Origin: Paracoccaceae bacterium
GTDB lineage: Bacteria > Pseudomonadota > Alphaproteobacteria > Rhodobacterales > Rhodobacteraceae
Reading direction: 5' to 3'
Assembly: GCA_014859945.1 (NCBI GenBank)
Contig: JACZKR010000199.1
Span: 1-36,519 of the forward strand
DNA length: 36,519 bases
Positions 13,379-21,801 of the stretch are shown here, piece by piece. The stretch's first letter is position 1; the number at the start of each line of letters is the position of its first letter. The notes under the pieces were generated by a model. The model did not search any database. It had not been told where the DNA came from and saw only the letters and a list, made by a program, of their open reading frames with translations. A program made the translations under genes and the position numbers.

Positions 13379-15622
13379 TCAGCCCTTCGTCTTCATCGCC
13401 GCAAGGATCTTGGGAGGCGTCATCGGCAGATGGCGCAGCCGGACGCCTGTTGCCGCGTGGATTGCATTGGCAATCGCCGGCAGGGGCGGGGTGATGCCGG
13501 TTTCGCCCACGCCGCGCACGCCATAGGGATGGCCGGGGTTCGGCACCTCGACAATCACCGTATCAATCGGCGGCAGGTCCGAGGCGACGGGAATCCGGTA
13601 GTCCAGGAAGACCGTGTTCTGCAACCGGCCGTCCTTGCCGTAGATGTATTCCTCGTTCAGCGCCCAGCCGATGCCCTGCGCCGCGCCGCCCTGATACTGG
13701 CCTTCCACATAAGCGGGGTGAATGGCCCGACCGGCATCCTGCACCACCAGATAGCGCAGAACCGTCGTGCGCCCCGTTTCGGGGTCCACCTCGACATCGA
13801 CGACATGGGCACCGAAGCTGGCGCCAAAGCCATCCGGCACCGATTCATGGTGGCCCGAGATCGGGCCGCCGGTGCCGCCCATCTTGGAGGCGATCTCGGC
13901 GATGCTCATGGGCGGGAACTTGCCGGCGTTGGGCCCGGCCGGCTGCGCCGCGCCCTGCACCCATTCGACAGCCTCGGGTTCGATCCCCCATTCGGCGGCA
14001 GCGCGGTTGCACATCTCGCGGATGGCGGCCTCGGCGGCGATCACGGCGGCCTTGCCGCTGGCAAAAGTGGCGCGGCTGCCATGCGTCGGTTCGTTCACGC
14101 CAAGCGCGCCGGTTTCGACGATGTTCACCCGCACATCCTCATAGCGGATGCCCAGCGTCTCGGCCGTCATCAGCGCGATGGACGCGCGGCTGCCGCCGAT
14201 GTCCGGCGTGCCGACCGAAACCGTCGCCGTGCCATCCTCGCCGATGGCCAGCGTGACCGAGGTTTCGCCGGCATGGTTGAACCAGAAGCCCGATGCGATG
14301 CCGCGCCCCTGATTAGGCCCCAGCGGCACCGCCAGATTGGGATGCGCGGCGGTGGCTTCCAGCGTCTCGATCAGCCCGATCGAGCCGAAGGTGGCGCCGT
14401 AGCTGGCGGTGTCCCCCTCACGCACGGCGTTCTTCAGCCGCACCGCCATGGGGTCCAGCCCCAGTTCACGGCACATCTCGTCAATCAGGCTTTCCACCGC
14501 AAAGGCGCCCATGGGCGAGCCGGGGGCACGGTAGGCCGCGCATTTCGGCCGGTTGGCCAGCACGTCATAGCCGATGTGCTGAAGCGCCGGGATGGCATAG
14601 GGCGCGAAGGCGCAGTACAGCCCCTCGGCCACCGGCGAGCCGGGGAAGGCGCCGCCCTGCATGCGGAACTCGGCCCGGCCGGCGGTGATCGTGCCGTCCT
14701 TCTTCATGCCGATCTTCACATCCATCGAGGCCGAGGCTGTCGGCCCCGTCGCCCGCAGCACCTCGGACCGGCTCATGACAATCTTGACCGGCCGGCCGCC
14801 TGCCTTGCGCGACAGCGCCAGCGACAGGGGCTCCATGAAGATCGTGGTCTTGCCGCCGAAGCCGCCGCCGATCTCGGAGGGGGTCACGCGCAGCTGTGCG
14901 GCCTCAAGCCCCAGAACGGCGCTGCACATCTTGCGGATATACCACTGACCCTGGGTGCAGACCCACATCTCGCCCTTGCCGTCCGCGCCAAGCTGGCCGA
15001 CGCAGGCATGCGGCTCGATATAGCCCTGATGGGTGGCTTCGGTCTTGTAGGTCTGTTCGCGCACCAGATCGGCCGCGGCAAAGCCTGCGTCGATATCGCC
15101 GCGCCCGAAGTCCAGATAGCGCACCACATTCGGCGGCATCCCCGGGGGGACCGAGGCATCGGCCGCACCTTCGCGGATTACCGGGGCGTCGGGACGGATC
15201 GCGTCATCGACGTCGATCACATGGGGCAGCACCTCATAGGTCACCTCGACCAGCCGCGCCGCCTCTTCCGCCAGAAGGCGTGAGGTGGCAGCCACGGCGG
15301 CCACCGCATGACCGTCATACAGCGCCTTTTCCCCGGCAAGGGTGTTTTCCTGAAGGTTCCAGTCTTCGCCCGTCAGGCCGGTGGGCAGGTCGGCGCGCGT
15401 GACCACGGCCTTCACCCCGTCCAGCGCCAGCGCCTTCGACGCGTCGATCTTCACGATCTTCGCATGGGCATGCGGCGAACGCACCACGGCGCCCCACAGC
15501 ATCCCCGGCAGGGTGGCATCGGCGCCATAGCGGGCGCGGCCCGTCACCTTGTCCAGCCCGTCGGGCCGGTTGGGGCGGGTGCCGACAAGACGGAATTCGG
15601 CCTTCAACTCATCCTTCGGCAT
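13379..15622 (-). CDS. molybdenum hydroxylase large subunit (xanthine dehydrogenase family)
   Basis: The 747-residue molybdopterin-binding subunit of a three-component xanthine oxidase family enzyme. The N-terminal domain (RPDGLDKVTGRARYGADATL) leads to molybdopterin-binding segments (GGGFGGKTTIFMEPLS, AYRAPGSPMGAFAVES). The C-terminal GVRGVGETG motif contains the active-site Glu (about residue 707). These enzymes use water to hydroxylate carbon next to a ring nitrogen or an aldehyde. In nicotinate, picolinate and quinoline pathways they perform the first ring hydroxylation. The ATG overlaps the stop of the iron-sulfur gene. Hydroxylation of the island's heterocycle is the likely role; the exact position is unknown. 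Confidence 0.88.
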   Translation of the reverse strand: MPKDELKAEFRLVGTRPNRPDGLDKVTGRARYGADATLPGMLWGAVVRSPHAHAKIVKIDASKALALDGVKAVVTRADLPTGLTGEDWNLQENTLAGEKALYDGHAVAAVAATSRLLAEEAARLVEVTYEVLPHVIDVDDAIRPDAPVIREGAADASVPPGMPPNVVRYLDFGRGDIDAGFAAADLVREQTYKTEATHQGYIEPHACVGQLGADGKGEMWVCTQGQWYIRKMCSAVLGLEAAQLRVTPSEIGGGFGGKTTIFMEPLSLALSRKAGGRPVKIVMSRSEVLRATGPTASASMDVKIGMKKDGTITAGRAEFRMQGGAFPGSPVAEGLYCAFAPYAIPALQHIGYDVLANRPKCAAYRAPGSPMGAFAVESLIDEMCRELGLDPMAVRLKNAVREGDTASYGATFGSIGLIETLEATAAHPNLAVPLGPNQGRGIASGFWFNHAGETSVTLAIGEDGTATVSVGTPDIGGSRASIALMTAETLGIRYEDVRVNIVETGALGVNEPTHGSRATFASGKAAVIAAEAAIREMCNRAAAEWGIEPEAVEWVQGAAQPAGPNAGKFPPMSIAEIASKMGGTGGPISGHHESVPDGFGASFGAHVVDVEVDPETGRTTVLRYLVVQDAGRAIHPAYVEGQYQGGAAQGIGWALNEEYIYGKDGRLQNTVFLDYRIPVASDLPPIDTVIVEVPNPGHPYGVRGVGETGITPPLPAIANAIHAATGVRLRHLPMTPPKILAAMKTKG

Positions 15623-16101
15623 CAGGCGGCTCCTCTCATTTCGGCGGCGGCATCCTGCACCGCGCGGATGATCTTGTCATAACCCGTGCAGCGGCAGAGG
15701 TTCCCGGCCAGCCAGTAGCGGATTTCGGTATCGGTCGGGTTGGCGTTCTTTTCCAGAAGCGCCTTCGCCGCCACCAGAATGCCCGGCGTGCAGAAGCCGC
15801 ATTGCAGGGCGGCATGTTCGATGAACTTGCGCTGCAGCGGGTGCAGTTCGCCCCCTGTCGCCATTCCTTCGATGGTTTCGACCGTGCGGCCCTGCGCTTC
15901 AACCCCCAGCACAAGGCAGGAACAGACCAGCGTGCCGTCCAGCCGCACCGAACAGGCGCCGCAATCGCCGGTGCCGCAGCCTTCCTTGGAACCGGTCAGC
16001 CCGACATGGTCGCGCAGGCAGTCCAGCAGCGTCTCGCGCGGGTCGGCAAGAAACTCGACCGTATCGCCGTTGACGGTGGTGGTGACGTGTATCCTGCTCA
16101 T
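15622..16101 (-). CDS. molybdenum hydroxylase [2Fe-2S] small subunit
   Basis: A 159-residue protein with the standard two-cluster layout. A plant-type ferredoxin domain has Cys42, Cys47, Cys50 and Cys62 (EGCGTGDCGAC...CSC). A four-helix domain has Cys101, Cys104, Cys136 and Cys138 (QCGFCTPG and LCRCTGY). It passes electrons from the molybdenum centre to FAD. It overlaps the FAD subunit gene by 4 bp and the large subunit gene by ATGA, so all three are co-translated. Length and motifs are normal for CoxS/NdhS-type subunits. Confidence 0.92.
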   Translation of the reverse strand: MSRIHVTTTVNGDTVEFLADPRETLLDCLRDHVGLTGSKEGCGTGDCGACSVRLDGTLVCSCLVLGVEAQGRTVETIEGMATGGELHPLQRKFIEHAALQCGFCTPGILVAAKALLEKNANPTDTEIRYWLAGNLCRCTGYDKIIRAVQDAAAEMRGAA

Positions 16102-16964
16102 TGCTTGCCTCCCCGGGCGCGGTCATAGGCGATCCTGGCGGCGCGTCTTGCCAGAACGCCGGCCACTTCGGTGCGGAACGCGATGGTGCCGCGCTTGTCG
16201 TCGATCGGGCTGCAGGCGGCTTCGGCGGCCTTGGTCAGGGCTGCCAGCGCCGCATCGTCCAGCGCCGTGCCGATGATGGCCTTCGCCGCATCCGGCACAA
16301 GGCGCACGGTCGGCGCCACCGCCCCCAGCACCACGCGGGCGGCGGTGATCGTGGCGCCTTCGACCGTCAGGCTGACAGCGCAGCCCACCACGGCAATATC
16401 CATCTCGGTGCGCGGGATGAAACGCAGATAGGCGTCGCCCCCATGGGCACCCCGCGGCGGCAGCAGCAGGGCCGAGATCACTTCCCCCTTGGTCAACGAG
16501 GTGCGGCCCGGCCCGGTGGGAATATCCTCAACCGCGACGGTCCGCTTGCCCGTCGGACCGGTGATTTCCGCCACGGCGCCGGCCGCGACCAGACCCGGCA
16601 CCGAATCTGCTGCCGGCGAGCCGTTGCACAGGTTGCCGGTCAGCGTCGCGCGTCCCTGCACCTGGGTCGAGCCCACCAGCTCCATCCCCTCGACCACGCC
16701 CGGCCAGTCGGCCTTCAGCCCGGCATGGGCGCCCAGCTGCGCGCCGGCAACCGCCACGCCGATCCGCCAGCCCTCGTCGGCAGTGCGGGAAATCTCGGCG
16801 GTGCCGGGAATTTTCTTGATGTCGATCAGGTCGTCGGGCCGGACCATGGCGGCGCGCAGCTGCACCAGAACATCGGTCCCTCCGGCCAGAAATCGGGTCA
16901 CCCCCGGCGCCTGCGCGGCAAGCTGCGCGGCCTCCTCGAAGGTTTGTGGGGCGTGATAGCGCAT
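16098..16964 (-). CDS. molybdenum hydroxylase FAD-binding subunit
   Basis: A 288-residue medium subunit of the CoxM type. It has the two FAD-binding motifs RFLAGGTDVLVQL (near residue 25-37) and TLTGNLCNGSPAADSVPGL (near 105-123), plus the C-terminal CO dehydrogenase flavoprotein domain. It is the first gene of the operon FAD-FeS-Mo-moaD. Upstream, the 126 bp to the sitD stop contain no clear copy of the ATTTTCGAAAAT box, so regulation with the facing operons is not evident from sequence. GGGAGA precedes the start. Confidence 0.9.
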   Translation of the reverse strand: MRYHAPQTFEEAAQLAAQAPGVTRFLAGGTDVLVQLRAAMVRPDDLIDIKKIPGTAEISRTADEGWRIGVAVAGAQLGAHAGLKADWPGVVEGMELVGSTQVQGRATLTGNLCNGSPAADSVPGLVAAGAVAEITGPTGKRTVAVEDIPTGPGRTSLTKGEVISALLLPPRGAHGGDAYLRFIPRTEMDIAVVGCAVSLTVEGATITAARVVLGAVAPTVRLVPDAAKAIIGTALDDAALAALTKAAEAACSPIDDKRGTIAFRTEVAGVLARRAARIAYDRARGGKQ

Positions 16965-17090
16965 GTGTTCTCCCTCGCTCGGGCGGCTGGCCGACGGGCC
17001 GCCGCATCTTGCTCGGCACCGAAGCTAGCCTGAGGGCACGGCGCTGTCACACCCGAAAACGGCATCGGGCGGGCCTGTTCGGCCGGTCGC

Positions 17091-17927
17091 CTATCCGTGA
17101 TGGGCCGAAGCGCGGCTCTGCTGCAGCATACGCTGTGCAAGCGCTGCAATGAAGACCGCCGTCAGGATCAGAACGATGGTCGGCGCCGGCGCGCTGTCAA
17201 GATGGAAGCTGGCATAGACCCCCGCCAGCATCGAGGCCACGCAGACCACCACCGCCACCGCCAACATTCGCCCGAAGCTGCGCACCATCAGAAACGCGAT
17301 GGCCCCCGGCGCGATCAGCAGACCCACCGCGAGAATCAGCCCCGTTGCCGTCATGGTGGCGACGATGGTCAGCGACAGGATGGTCAGCAGCCCGTAATGC
17401 AGCAGCCCCACCGGCAACCCCGCCGCCCGCGCCTGCGCCGGATCAAAGGCATGCAGCATCAGATCCTTCCATTTCACCAGCAGCGCGGCCGAGACGGGAA
17501 CGGCGATCCACAGCGCGGTGGAAATATCCTCGGGCCCCACGCCCAGCATGTTGCCAAACAGGATATGGTCCAGATGCACGTCCGAGGTGATGGCGGTGTA
17601 GATCACGATGCCCAGCCCGAACATGCCGGAAAAGACCACGCCCATCACCGTGTCCTGCTTGACCCGGCTGTTGTCCGACAGATAGCCGGTGGCCAGCGCC
17701 GTCAGCATTCCGGCGGCAAAGGCCCCCAGGATCAGCGGGAAGCCCAGGATATAGGCCAGCACCACCCCCGGCAGCACCGCGTGGCTGACCGCATCGCCCA
17801 TCAGCGCCCAGCCTTTCAGCACCAGAAAGCACGACAGAAGCGCCGTGGGGACGGACACGATCACCGCAATCAGGAAGGCATCGCGCATGAAGCCGAACTG
17901 GAAGGGCAACAGCAGCGCCTCGGTCAT
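17091..17927 (-). CDS. sitD: metal ABC transporter permease (SitD-like)
   Basis: A 278-residue ABC-3 family permease with 8-9 hydrophobic helices and the EAA-like region KGWALMGDAVSHAVLPGVVLA near residue 40. It overlaps the upstream permease by ATGA. Two adjacent but different permeases plus one ATPase and one binding protein make the SitABCD arrangement for Mn/Fe, in contrast to ZnuABC which has a single permease. The name is assigned by arrangement and by the absence of a His-rich loop in the binding protein. Confidence 0.8.
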   Translation of the reverse strand: MTEALLLPFQFGFMRDAFLIAVIVSVPTALLSCFLVLKGWALMGDAVSHAVLPGVVLAYILGFPLILGAFAAGMLTALATGYLSDNSRVKQDTVMGVVFSGMFGLGIVIYTAITSDVHLDHILFGNMLGVGPEDISTALWIAVPVSAALLVKWKDLMLHAFDPAQARAAGLPVGLLHYGLLTILSLTIVATMTATGLILAVGLLIAPGAIAFLMVRSFGRMLAVAVVVCVASMLAGVYASFHLDSAPAPTIVLILTAVFIAALAQRMLQQSRASAHHG

Positions 17928-18787
17928 GGCCGCACCTCATCGGCCAGTGCCGCCCGCGCCTTGGCCCGGGCCGCCAGAAGCCCGTGCTTCGGCGCCCAGA
18001 CAAAGGCCGCCAGAAACAGCAGCGTCTGCAGGACCACGATGATCCCGCCCGTCGCACCGTCCAGAAAATAGCTCAGATAGGCGCCGCTAAAGCTGGTCAG
18101 CGTGCCGATCGCCACCGACAGCGCGATCAGTCGCGGAAAGCGGTCGCACAGCAGATAGGCCGTGGCGCCGGGCGTCACCACCATGGCGATCACCAGAAAG
18201 GCCCCCACCGTCTGCATCGCCGCCACCACGCAGGCCGCCAGCAACGCAAAGAAGATGCCTTTCAGAAGACCCGGCCGCAGCCCGATCGACCTTGCATGGC
18301 TTTCGTCGAAGAAGACCACCATCAGGTCTTTCCATTTGGCCAGCAGCACGACCAGCGAGACAAGGCCGATGATGGCCAGTTGCACCGTGTCTTCGGGCGT
18401 GATGGCAAGGATGTTGCCCATGGTGATGGTCTGGACCGAAACCGACATCGGGCTGAGCGAGACCATGAACAGCCCCAGCCCGAAGAACGCGGTAAAGATC
18501 AGCCCGATCACCACATCAACCTTCAGCCCCGACCGGTCCGACAGGAACAGCATGGCCGCCGCCGCCAGCCCGCCCGACAGGAAGGCCCCCAGCGCGAAGG
18601 GCAGGCCCAGCATGTAGGCCCCCGCCACCCCGGGCACCACCGAATGCGAAAGAGCATCGCCGATCAGCGACCAGCCCTTCAGCATCAGATAGGATGACAG
18701 GAACCCGCAGACCGCGCCGACAAGGGCCGAGACCCACATCGCATTGGTCATGTAGCCATAGCTGAAGGGTTCCAGCAGCACGCTCAT
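17924..18787 (-). CDS. sitC: metal ABC transporter permease (SitC-like)
   Basis: A 287-residue ABC-3 family permease, with [20 protein letters not shown] as first helix and [20 protein letters not shown] as the conserved cytoplasmic/ATPase-contact region. It overlaps the ATPase gene upstream by ATGA and the second permease downstream. The two permeases share the same domain and presumably form a heterodimeric channel in the inner membrane. Confidence 0.82.
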   Translation of the reverse strand: MSVLLEPFSYGYMTNAMWVSALVGAVCGFLSSYLMLKGWSLIGDALSHSVVPGVAGAYMLGLPFALGAFLSGGLAAAAMLFLSDRSGLKVDVVIGLIFTAFFGLGLFMVSLSPMSVSVQTITMGNILAITPEDTVQLAIIGLVSLVVLLAKWKDLMVVFFDESHARSIGLRPGLLKGIFFALLAACVVAAMQTVGAFLVIAMVVTPGATAYLLCDRFPRLIALSVAIGTLTSFSGAYLSYFLDGATGGIIVVLQTLLFLAAFVWAPKHGLLAARAKARAALADEVRP

Positions 18788-19665
18788 CGCGGCGCCTCGC
18801 CGGCCTTGGTGTGGGTGCGGTCGCCGTATTGCACCAGCGGGCGTTCGTCATCGGTCAGAATGGTCACCCGCCGCGCGTCGGCATCATCGTGCAGCGCGTC
18901 GCCGCCCAGCGTGAAGTGCCGCAGCACGCCGCCGAAGGCCGCCTCAAGGTTTTCGCGCGTGAAGGTGGTTTCGGTCGGGCCAAAGCCCAGCACCGTGCCC
19001 TTCACCAGAATGACCCGGTCGCAGAACTCGGGCACCGAGCCGAGGTTGTGGGTGGAAACCAGCATCACCCGGCCTTCGTCGCGCAATTCGCGCAGCAGCG
19101 TCACGATCTGGTCTTCGGTCTTCACATCCACCCCGGTGAAGGGTTCGTCCAACAGGATCACCCTGCCGTCCTGCGCCAGGGCACGGGCCAGGAAGACGCG
19201 CTTCTTCTGCCCGCCCGACAATTCTCCGATCTGGCGGTGGCGCAGGTCCTGCAGGTTCACCCGGCGCAGGGCGGCATCAACCGCATCACGGTCGGCCTTG
19301 GCGGGGCGGCGCAGGAAACCCATGTGGCCGTAGCGGCCCATCATCACCACATCCTCGACCAGCACCGGAAAGGACCAGTCCACCTCTTCCGACTGGGGAA
19401 CGTAAGAGACGAGGTTTTTCTTCAGCGCCTCGGCCACGGTCATGCCCAGAAGCCGTATTTCGCCCTTCGCCACGGGCACAAAGCCCATGATCGCCTTGAA
19501 CAGGGTCGATTTCCCCGCACCGTTCACCCCCACCAGCGCGGTGATCGTGCCGGTCGGAATTTCGAAACTGGCGTTGCGCACGGCGGTATGGCCATTGCGG
19601 TAGGTCACCGTGACATCGCGCGCCAGAATGCCGCTGCCCGTGGTGTCCGAGGTGTCGTCGCGCAT
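18784..19665 (-). CDS. sitB: metal ABC transporter ATP-binding protein (SitB-like)
   Basis: A 293-residue ATPase with Walker [10 protein letters not shown] (near 47-55), Q-loop VPQSEEVDW, signature [15 protein letters not shown], Walker [13 protein letters not shown] and the switch His in VSTHN. The C-terminus extends about 40 residues beyond the ATPase core ([20 protein letters not shown]). It lies 22 bp after the binding protein gene and belongs to the manganese/zinc/iron importer family. It powers import through the two permeases. Confidence 0.88.
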   Translation of the reverse strand: MRDDTSDTTGSGILARDVTVTYRNGHTAVRNASFEIPTGTITALVGVNGAGKSTLFKAIMGFVPVAKGEIRLLGMTVAEALKKNLVSYVPQSEEVDWSFPVLVEDVVMMGRYGHMGFLRRPAKADRDAVDAALRRVNLQDLRHRQIGELSGGQKKRVFLARALAQDGRVILLDEPFTGVDVKTEDQIVTLLRELRDEGRVMLVSTHNLGSVPEFCDRVILVKGTVLGFGPTETTFTRENLEAAFGGVLRHFTLGGDALHDDADARRVTILTDDERPLVQYGDRTHTKAGEAPR

Positions 19666-19687
19666 GTTCGCTCTTCTCTGCCGCCGC

Positions 19688-20590
19688 TCAGTTCGCGCCG
19701 GCGGTCAGGCCTTTGACCACGGTTTCGGTCGTGACCCGCAACAGGTCAAGATAGGTCGGCACCGGGCCATCAGGTTCCGACAGGCTGTCCACATAAAGCA
19801 CACCGCCGAAGGCCGCGCCAGTTTCCCGCGCCACCTGTTCGGCCGGGGCGCTGTTGACGGTGCTTTCGCAGAAAACCACGCCGATGCCGTTGTCGCGCAC
19901 CCCGTCGATCACCGCGCGCACCTGTTGCGGCGTGCCCATCTGGTCGGCGTTGATCGGCCAGAGGTACAGCTCTTTCAGCCCCAGATCGCGCGCCAGATAG
20001 CTGAAGGCGCCCTCACAGGTGACAAGCCAGCGCTGCGCCTCGGGGATGGCGGCGATCTCGGCCTTCAGCGGGTCAAGCGCCGCCCGCAGTTCCGCCTTGT
20101 AGGCGGCGGCGTTGCTTTCATAGGTCGTGGCATTCGCGGGGTCATGGGCGGCAAAGGCGGCCGCGATGTTGTCGACATAGATCAGCGCATTCTCCAGCCC
20201 CATCCAGGCATGGGGATTGGGCTTGCCCTCATAGGCGCCGCCGGCAATCGCGATGGGGGCGATGCCCTCGCTGACGGTGACGGCGGGCACATCGCCCAGA
20301 TTGGCCAGGAACTGTTCAAACCAGCGTTCCAGGTTCATCCCGTTCCACAGGATCAGATCGGCCCCCTGCGCGCGGACGATGTCTTGCGGCGTCGGTTCAT
20401 AGCCGTGAATCTCGGCCCCCGGTTTGGTGATCGAGACCACGTCCGCCGCATCGCCCGCCACCCGCCCGGCCATGTCGGCGATCACCGTGAAGGTGGTGAC
20501 CACCTTCATCCGCCCTTCGGCCGCAGCGGTCCCCGCCAGCAGCAGTGCCGCTGCCATCACGCCCAGCAGCCGCGTCAGGTTCAAAGCCAT
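19688..20590 (-). CDS. sitA: periplasmic metal-binding protein (SitA-like)
   Basis: A 300-residue cluster 9 substrate-binding protein. Start at 20590 (GGAAAGGA upstream) gives a clean signal peptide, with hydrophobic [17 protein letters not shown] and cleavage near AAA-EG. Metal-ligand positions typical of the family appear as His in [11 protein letters not shown], His in [11 protein letters not shown], Glu in [13 protein letters not shown] and Asp in [11 protein letters not shown]. There is no His-rich loop, which argues for Mn/Fe rather than Zn. An open frame continues upstream, but its residues are not signal-like. It is the first gene of the sitABCD operon, behind a Mur-like palindrome. 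Confidence 0.85.
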   Translation of the reverse strand: MALNLTRLLGVMAAALLLAGTAAAEGRMKVVTTFTVIADMAGRVAGDAADVVSITKPGAEIHGYEPTPQDIVRAQGADLILWNGMNLERWFEQFLANLGDVPAVTVSEGIAPIAIAGGAYEGKPNPHAWMGLENALIYVDNIAAAFAAHDPANATTYESNAAAYKAELRAALDPLKAEIAAIPEAQRWLVTCEGAFSYLARDLGLKELYLWPINADQMGTPQQVRAVIDGVRDNGIGVVFCESTVNSAPAEQVARETGAAFGGVLYVDSLSEPDGPVPTYLDLLRVTTETVVKGLTAGAN

Positions 20591-20691
20591 CGGTTGTCCT
20601 TTCCTGCATCGGGCACCCGGGGCCGCAGCCATGGTGCCGGACTTGCGAACGAGTCGCATACAGAAATAGCGGGCGCCCGGCGCAATGCAAG

Positions 20692-20706
20692 TGCAAATCA
20701 TTTGCA
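20692..20706. promoter_or_regulatory. Mur-like manganese box upstream of sitA
   Basis: TGCAAAT (20692-20698), a single C, and ATTTGCA (20700-20706) form a perfect 15-bp palindrome about 100 bp upstream of the sitA start. From memory, alphaproteobacterial Mur (Fur-family, Mn-responsive) boxes use TGCAAAT-type half-sites at sit promoters, whereas Zur boxes do not. This supports a manganese-repressed SitABCD. Confidence 0.6.
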
Positions 20707-20722
20707 AGATGATCGCGAACGG

Positions 20723-20756
20723 AAAACAGCCGACCCTTCGCCACGGGCCGGCTGTT
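20723..20756 (-). terminator. intrinsic terminator of the bhc operon
   Basis: On the minus strand, AACAGCCG pairs with CGGCTGTT (20749-20756 with 20725-20732), with an inner CCC/GGG extension, followed by TTTT (complement of 20723-20726) and then CC. It lies 12 bp after the bhcD stop. This is a standard stem plus short U-tract layout separating bhc transcription from the sit operon. Confidence 0.7.
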
Positions 20757-20768
20757 CGAGGTACCCCG

Positions 20769-21734
20769 TCAGACGCTGACTTCGATGGCGGTTCCGCGAC
20801 GTTCGGCAAGGGTTACCACCGCGGCGGCGACGGCCAGATCCTGCAGGCCAACGCCGGTGCCGTCGAACAGGGTGATCTGGTCGGCCGAGGTGCGGCCGGG
20901 GTGGCTGCCGTTGATCACGGCACCCAGCTGCGTGATGTCGGTTTCCGCAATCAGCCCGGCGGCCACCGCGTGCTGCGCTTCGCCGATGGTCACCGATTGC
21001 GCGACCTCATCGGCAAAGACCGTCGCCCGCGCCAGCAGGGCGGGGTCAAGCTCCTGCTTGCCCTTCGTGTCGGTGCCCATGCAGGCGATATGGGTGCCGG
21101 GGCTGACATGCCCCGCCATCAGCACTGGCGCGAAGGACGACATGATGGTGATGATCACATCCGCCGCGCGCATGCCGTCCAGTTCCACCGGTTCAAACGG
21201 CAGGCCGGCCTCGGCCGCCACTTCGGCCAGCCCCGGCAGCATCTCGGGGTGCAGGTTCCAGCCGATCACCTTGTCAAAGTTGCCGTGCTTCAAGGCCGCC
21301 CGCAGCTGGAACTTCGCCTGATGGCCGGCGCCCACCATGCCCAGCACCCGCGCATCCTTGCGCGCCAGATGCCGGATCGACACGGATGAGGCCGCGGCCG
21401 TGCGCAGCGCGGTCAGAAGGTTGCCCCCCACCATTGCCCGGACCATGCCGGAATCGGCATCGAACAGGAAGATGGTGGACTGATGGTTGATCAGCCCGCG
21501 CTTCGCCAGATTGTCGGGCCAGTAGCCGCCCGCCTTCAGGCCCAGCGTCAGGCCCGACCGGTCAAACCCGCCCTTGAAGCCGTAAAGCGCGTTTTCATGG
21601 CCAATGGCCTCACGCACCACGGGAAAATTGTAGGCCGCGCCCGAGGCCATGGCCGCAAAAACGCTTTCCACCGCCTCGAAGGCGGCTTCGGGGGTCATCA
21701 GATCGGCAATGTCGCGTTCGGGAACGATCAGCAT
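20769..21734 (-). CDS. bhcD: iminosuccinate reductase BhcD (ornithine cyclodeaminase family)
   Basis: A 321-residue member of the ornithine cyclodeaminase/mu-crystallin family: TALRTAAASSVSIRHLARK, then the dinucleotide-binding GMVGAGHQAKFQLRAAL near residue 135. In the beta-hydroxyaspartate cycle BhcD reduces iminosuccinate with NAD(P)H to L-aspartate, regenerating the amino donor for BhcA. The assignment rests on its place behind bhcA, bhcB and bhcC; the family alone would allow alanine dehydrogenase or similar. GAGGAAG precedes the ATG. It is separated from bhcC by 67 bp containing a strong hairpin. Confidence 0.88.
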   Translation of the reverse strand: MLIVPERDIADLMTPEAAFEAVESVFAAMASGAAYNFPVVREAIGHENALYGFKGGFDRSGLTLGLKAGGYWPDNLAKRGLINHQSTIFLFDADSGMVRAMVGGNLLTALRTAAASSVSIRHLARKDARVLGMVGAGHQAKFQLRAALKHGNFDKVIGWNLHPEMLPGLAEVAAEAGLPFEPVELDGMRAADVIITIMSSFAPVLMAGHVSPGTHIACMGTDTKGKQELDPALLARATVFADEVAQSVTIGEAQHAVAAGLIAETDITQLGAVINGSHPGRTSADQITLFDGTGVGLQDLAVAAAVVTLAERRGTAIEVSV

Positions 21735-21761
21735 GGCTTCCTCGTGTCAGCAGGTCGGTGT

Positions 21762-21785
21762 GGTGCCGGCGGGCTGGCCGGCACC
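21762..21785. other. intercistronic hairpin between bhcC and bhcD
   Basis: GGTGCCGGC (21762-21770) and GCCGGCACC (21777-21785) form a perfect 9-bp stem with a 6-base loop. There is no T-run, so it is more likely an mRNA stabiliser or partial attenuator setting bhcD expression than a full terminator. Confidence 0.55.
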
Positions 21786-21801
21786 AAAGAGTGGCGGTGC
21801 C

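Noticed and set aside
13112-15283. A 723-codon open frame on the plus strand
   Set aside because: It lies antisense to the Mo hydroxylase large subunit, whose motifs are unmistakable. Its His/Arg/Gly-rich translation is typical of a shadow frame in GC-rich DNA.
16965-17090. Possible terminator for the sit operon
   Set aside because: Only short 4-6 bp GC repeats (such as GGCGGC with GCCGCC at 16982-17003) are present, without a T-run, so no terminator is called. The 126 bp also hold no recognisable GntR-box.
20591-20809. N-terminal extension of sitA
   Set aside because: It overlaps the end of bhcD, the terminator and the Mur-like box, and would bury the clear signal peptide.
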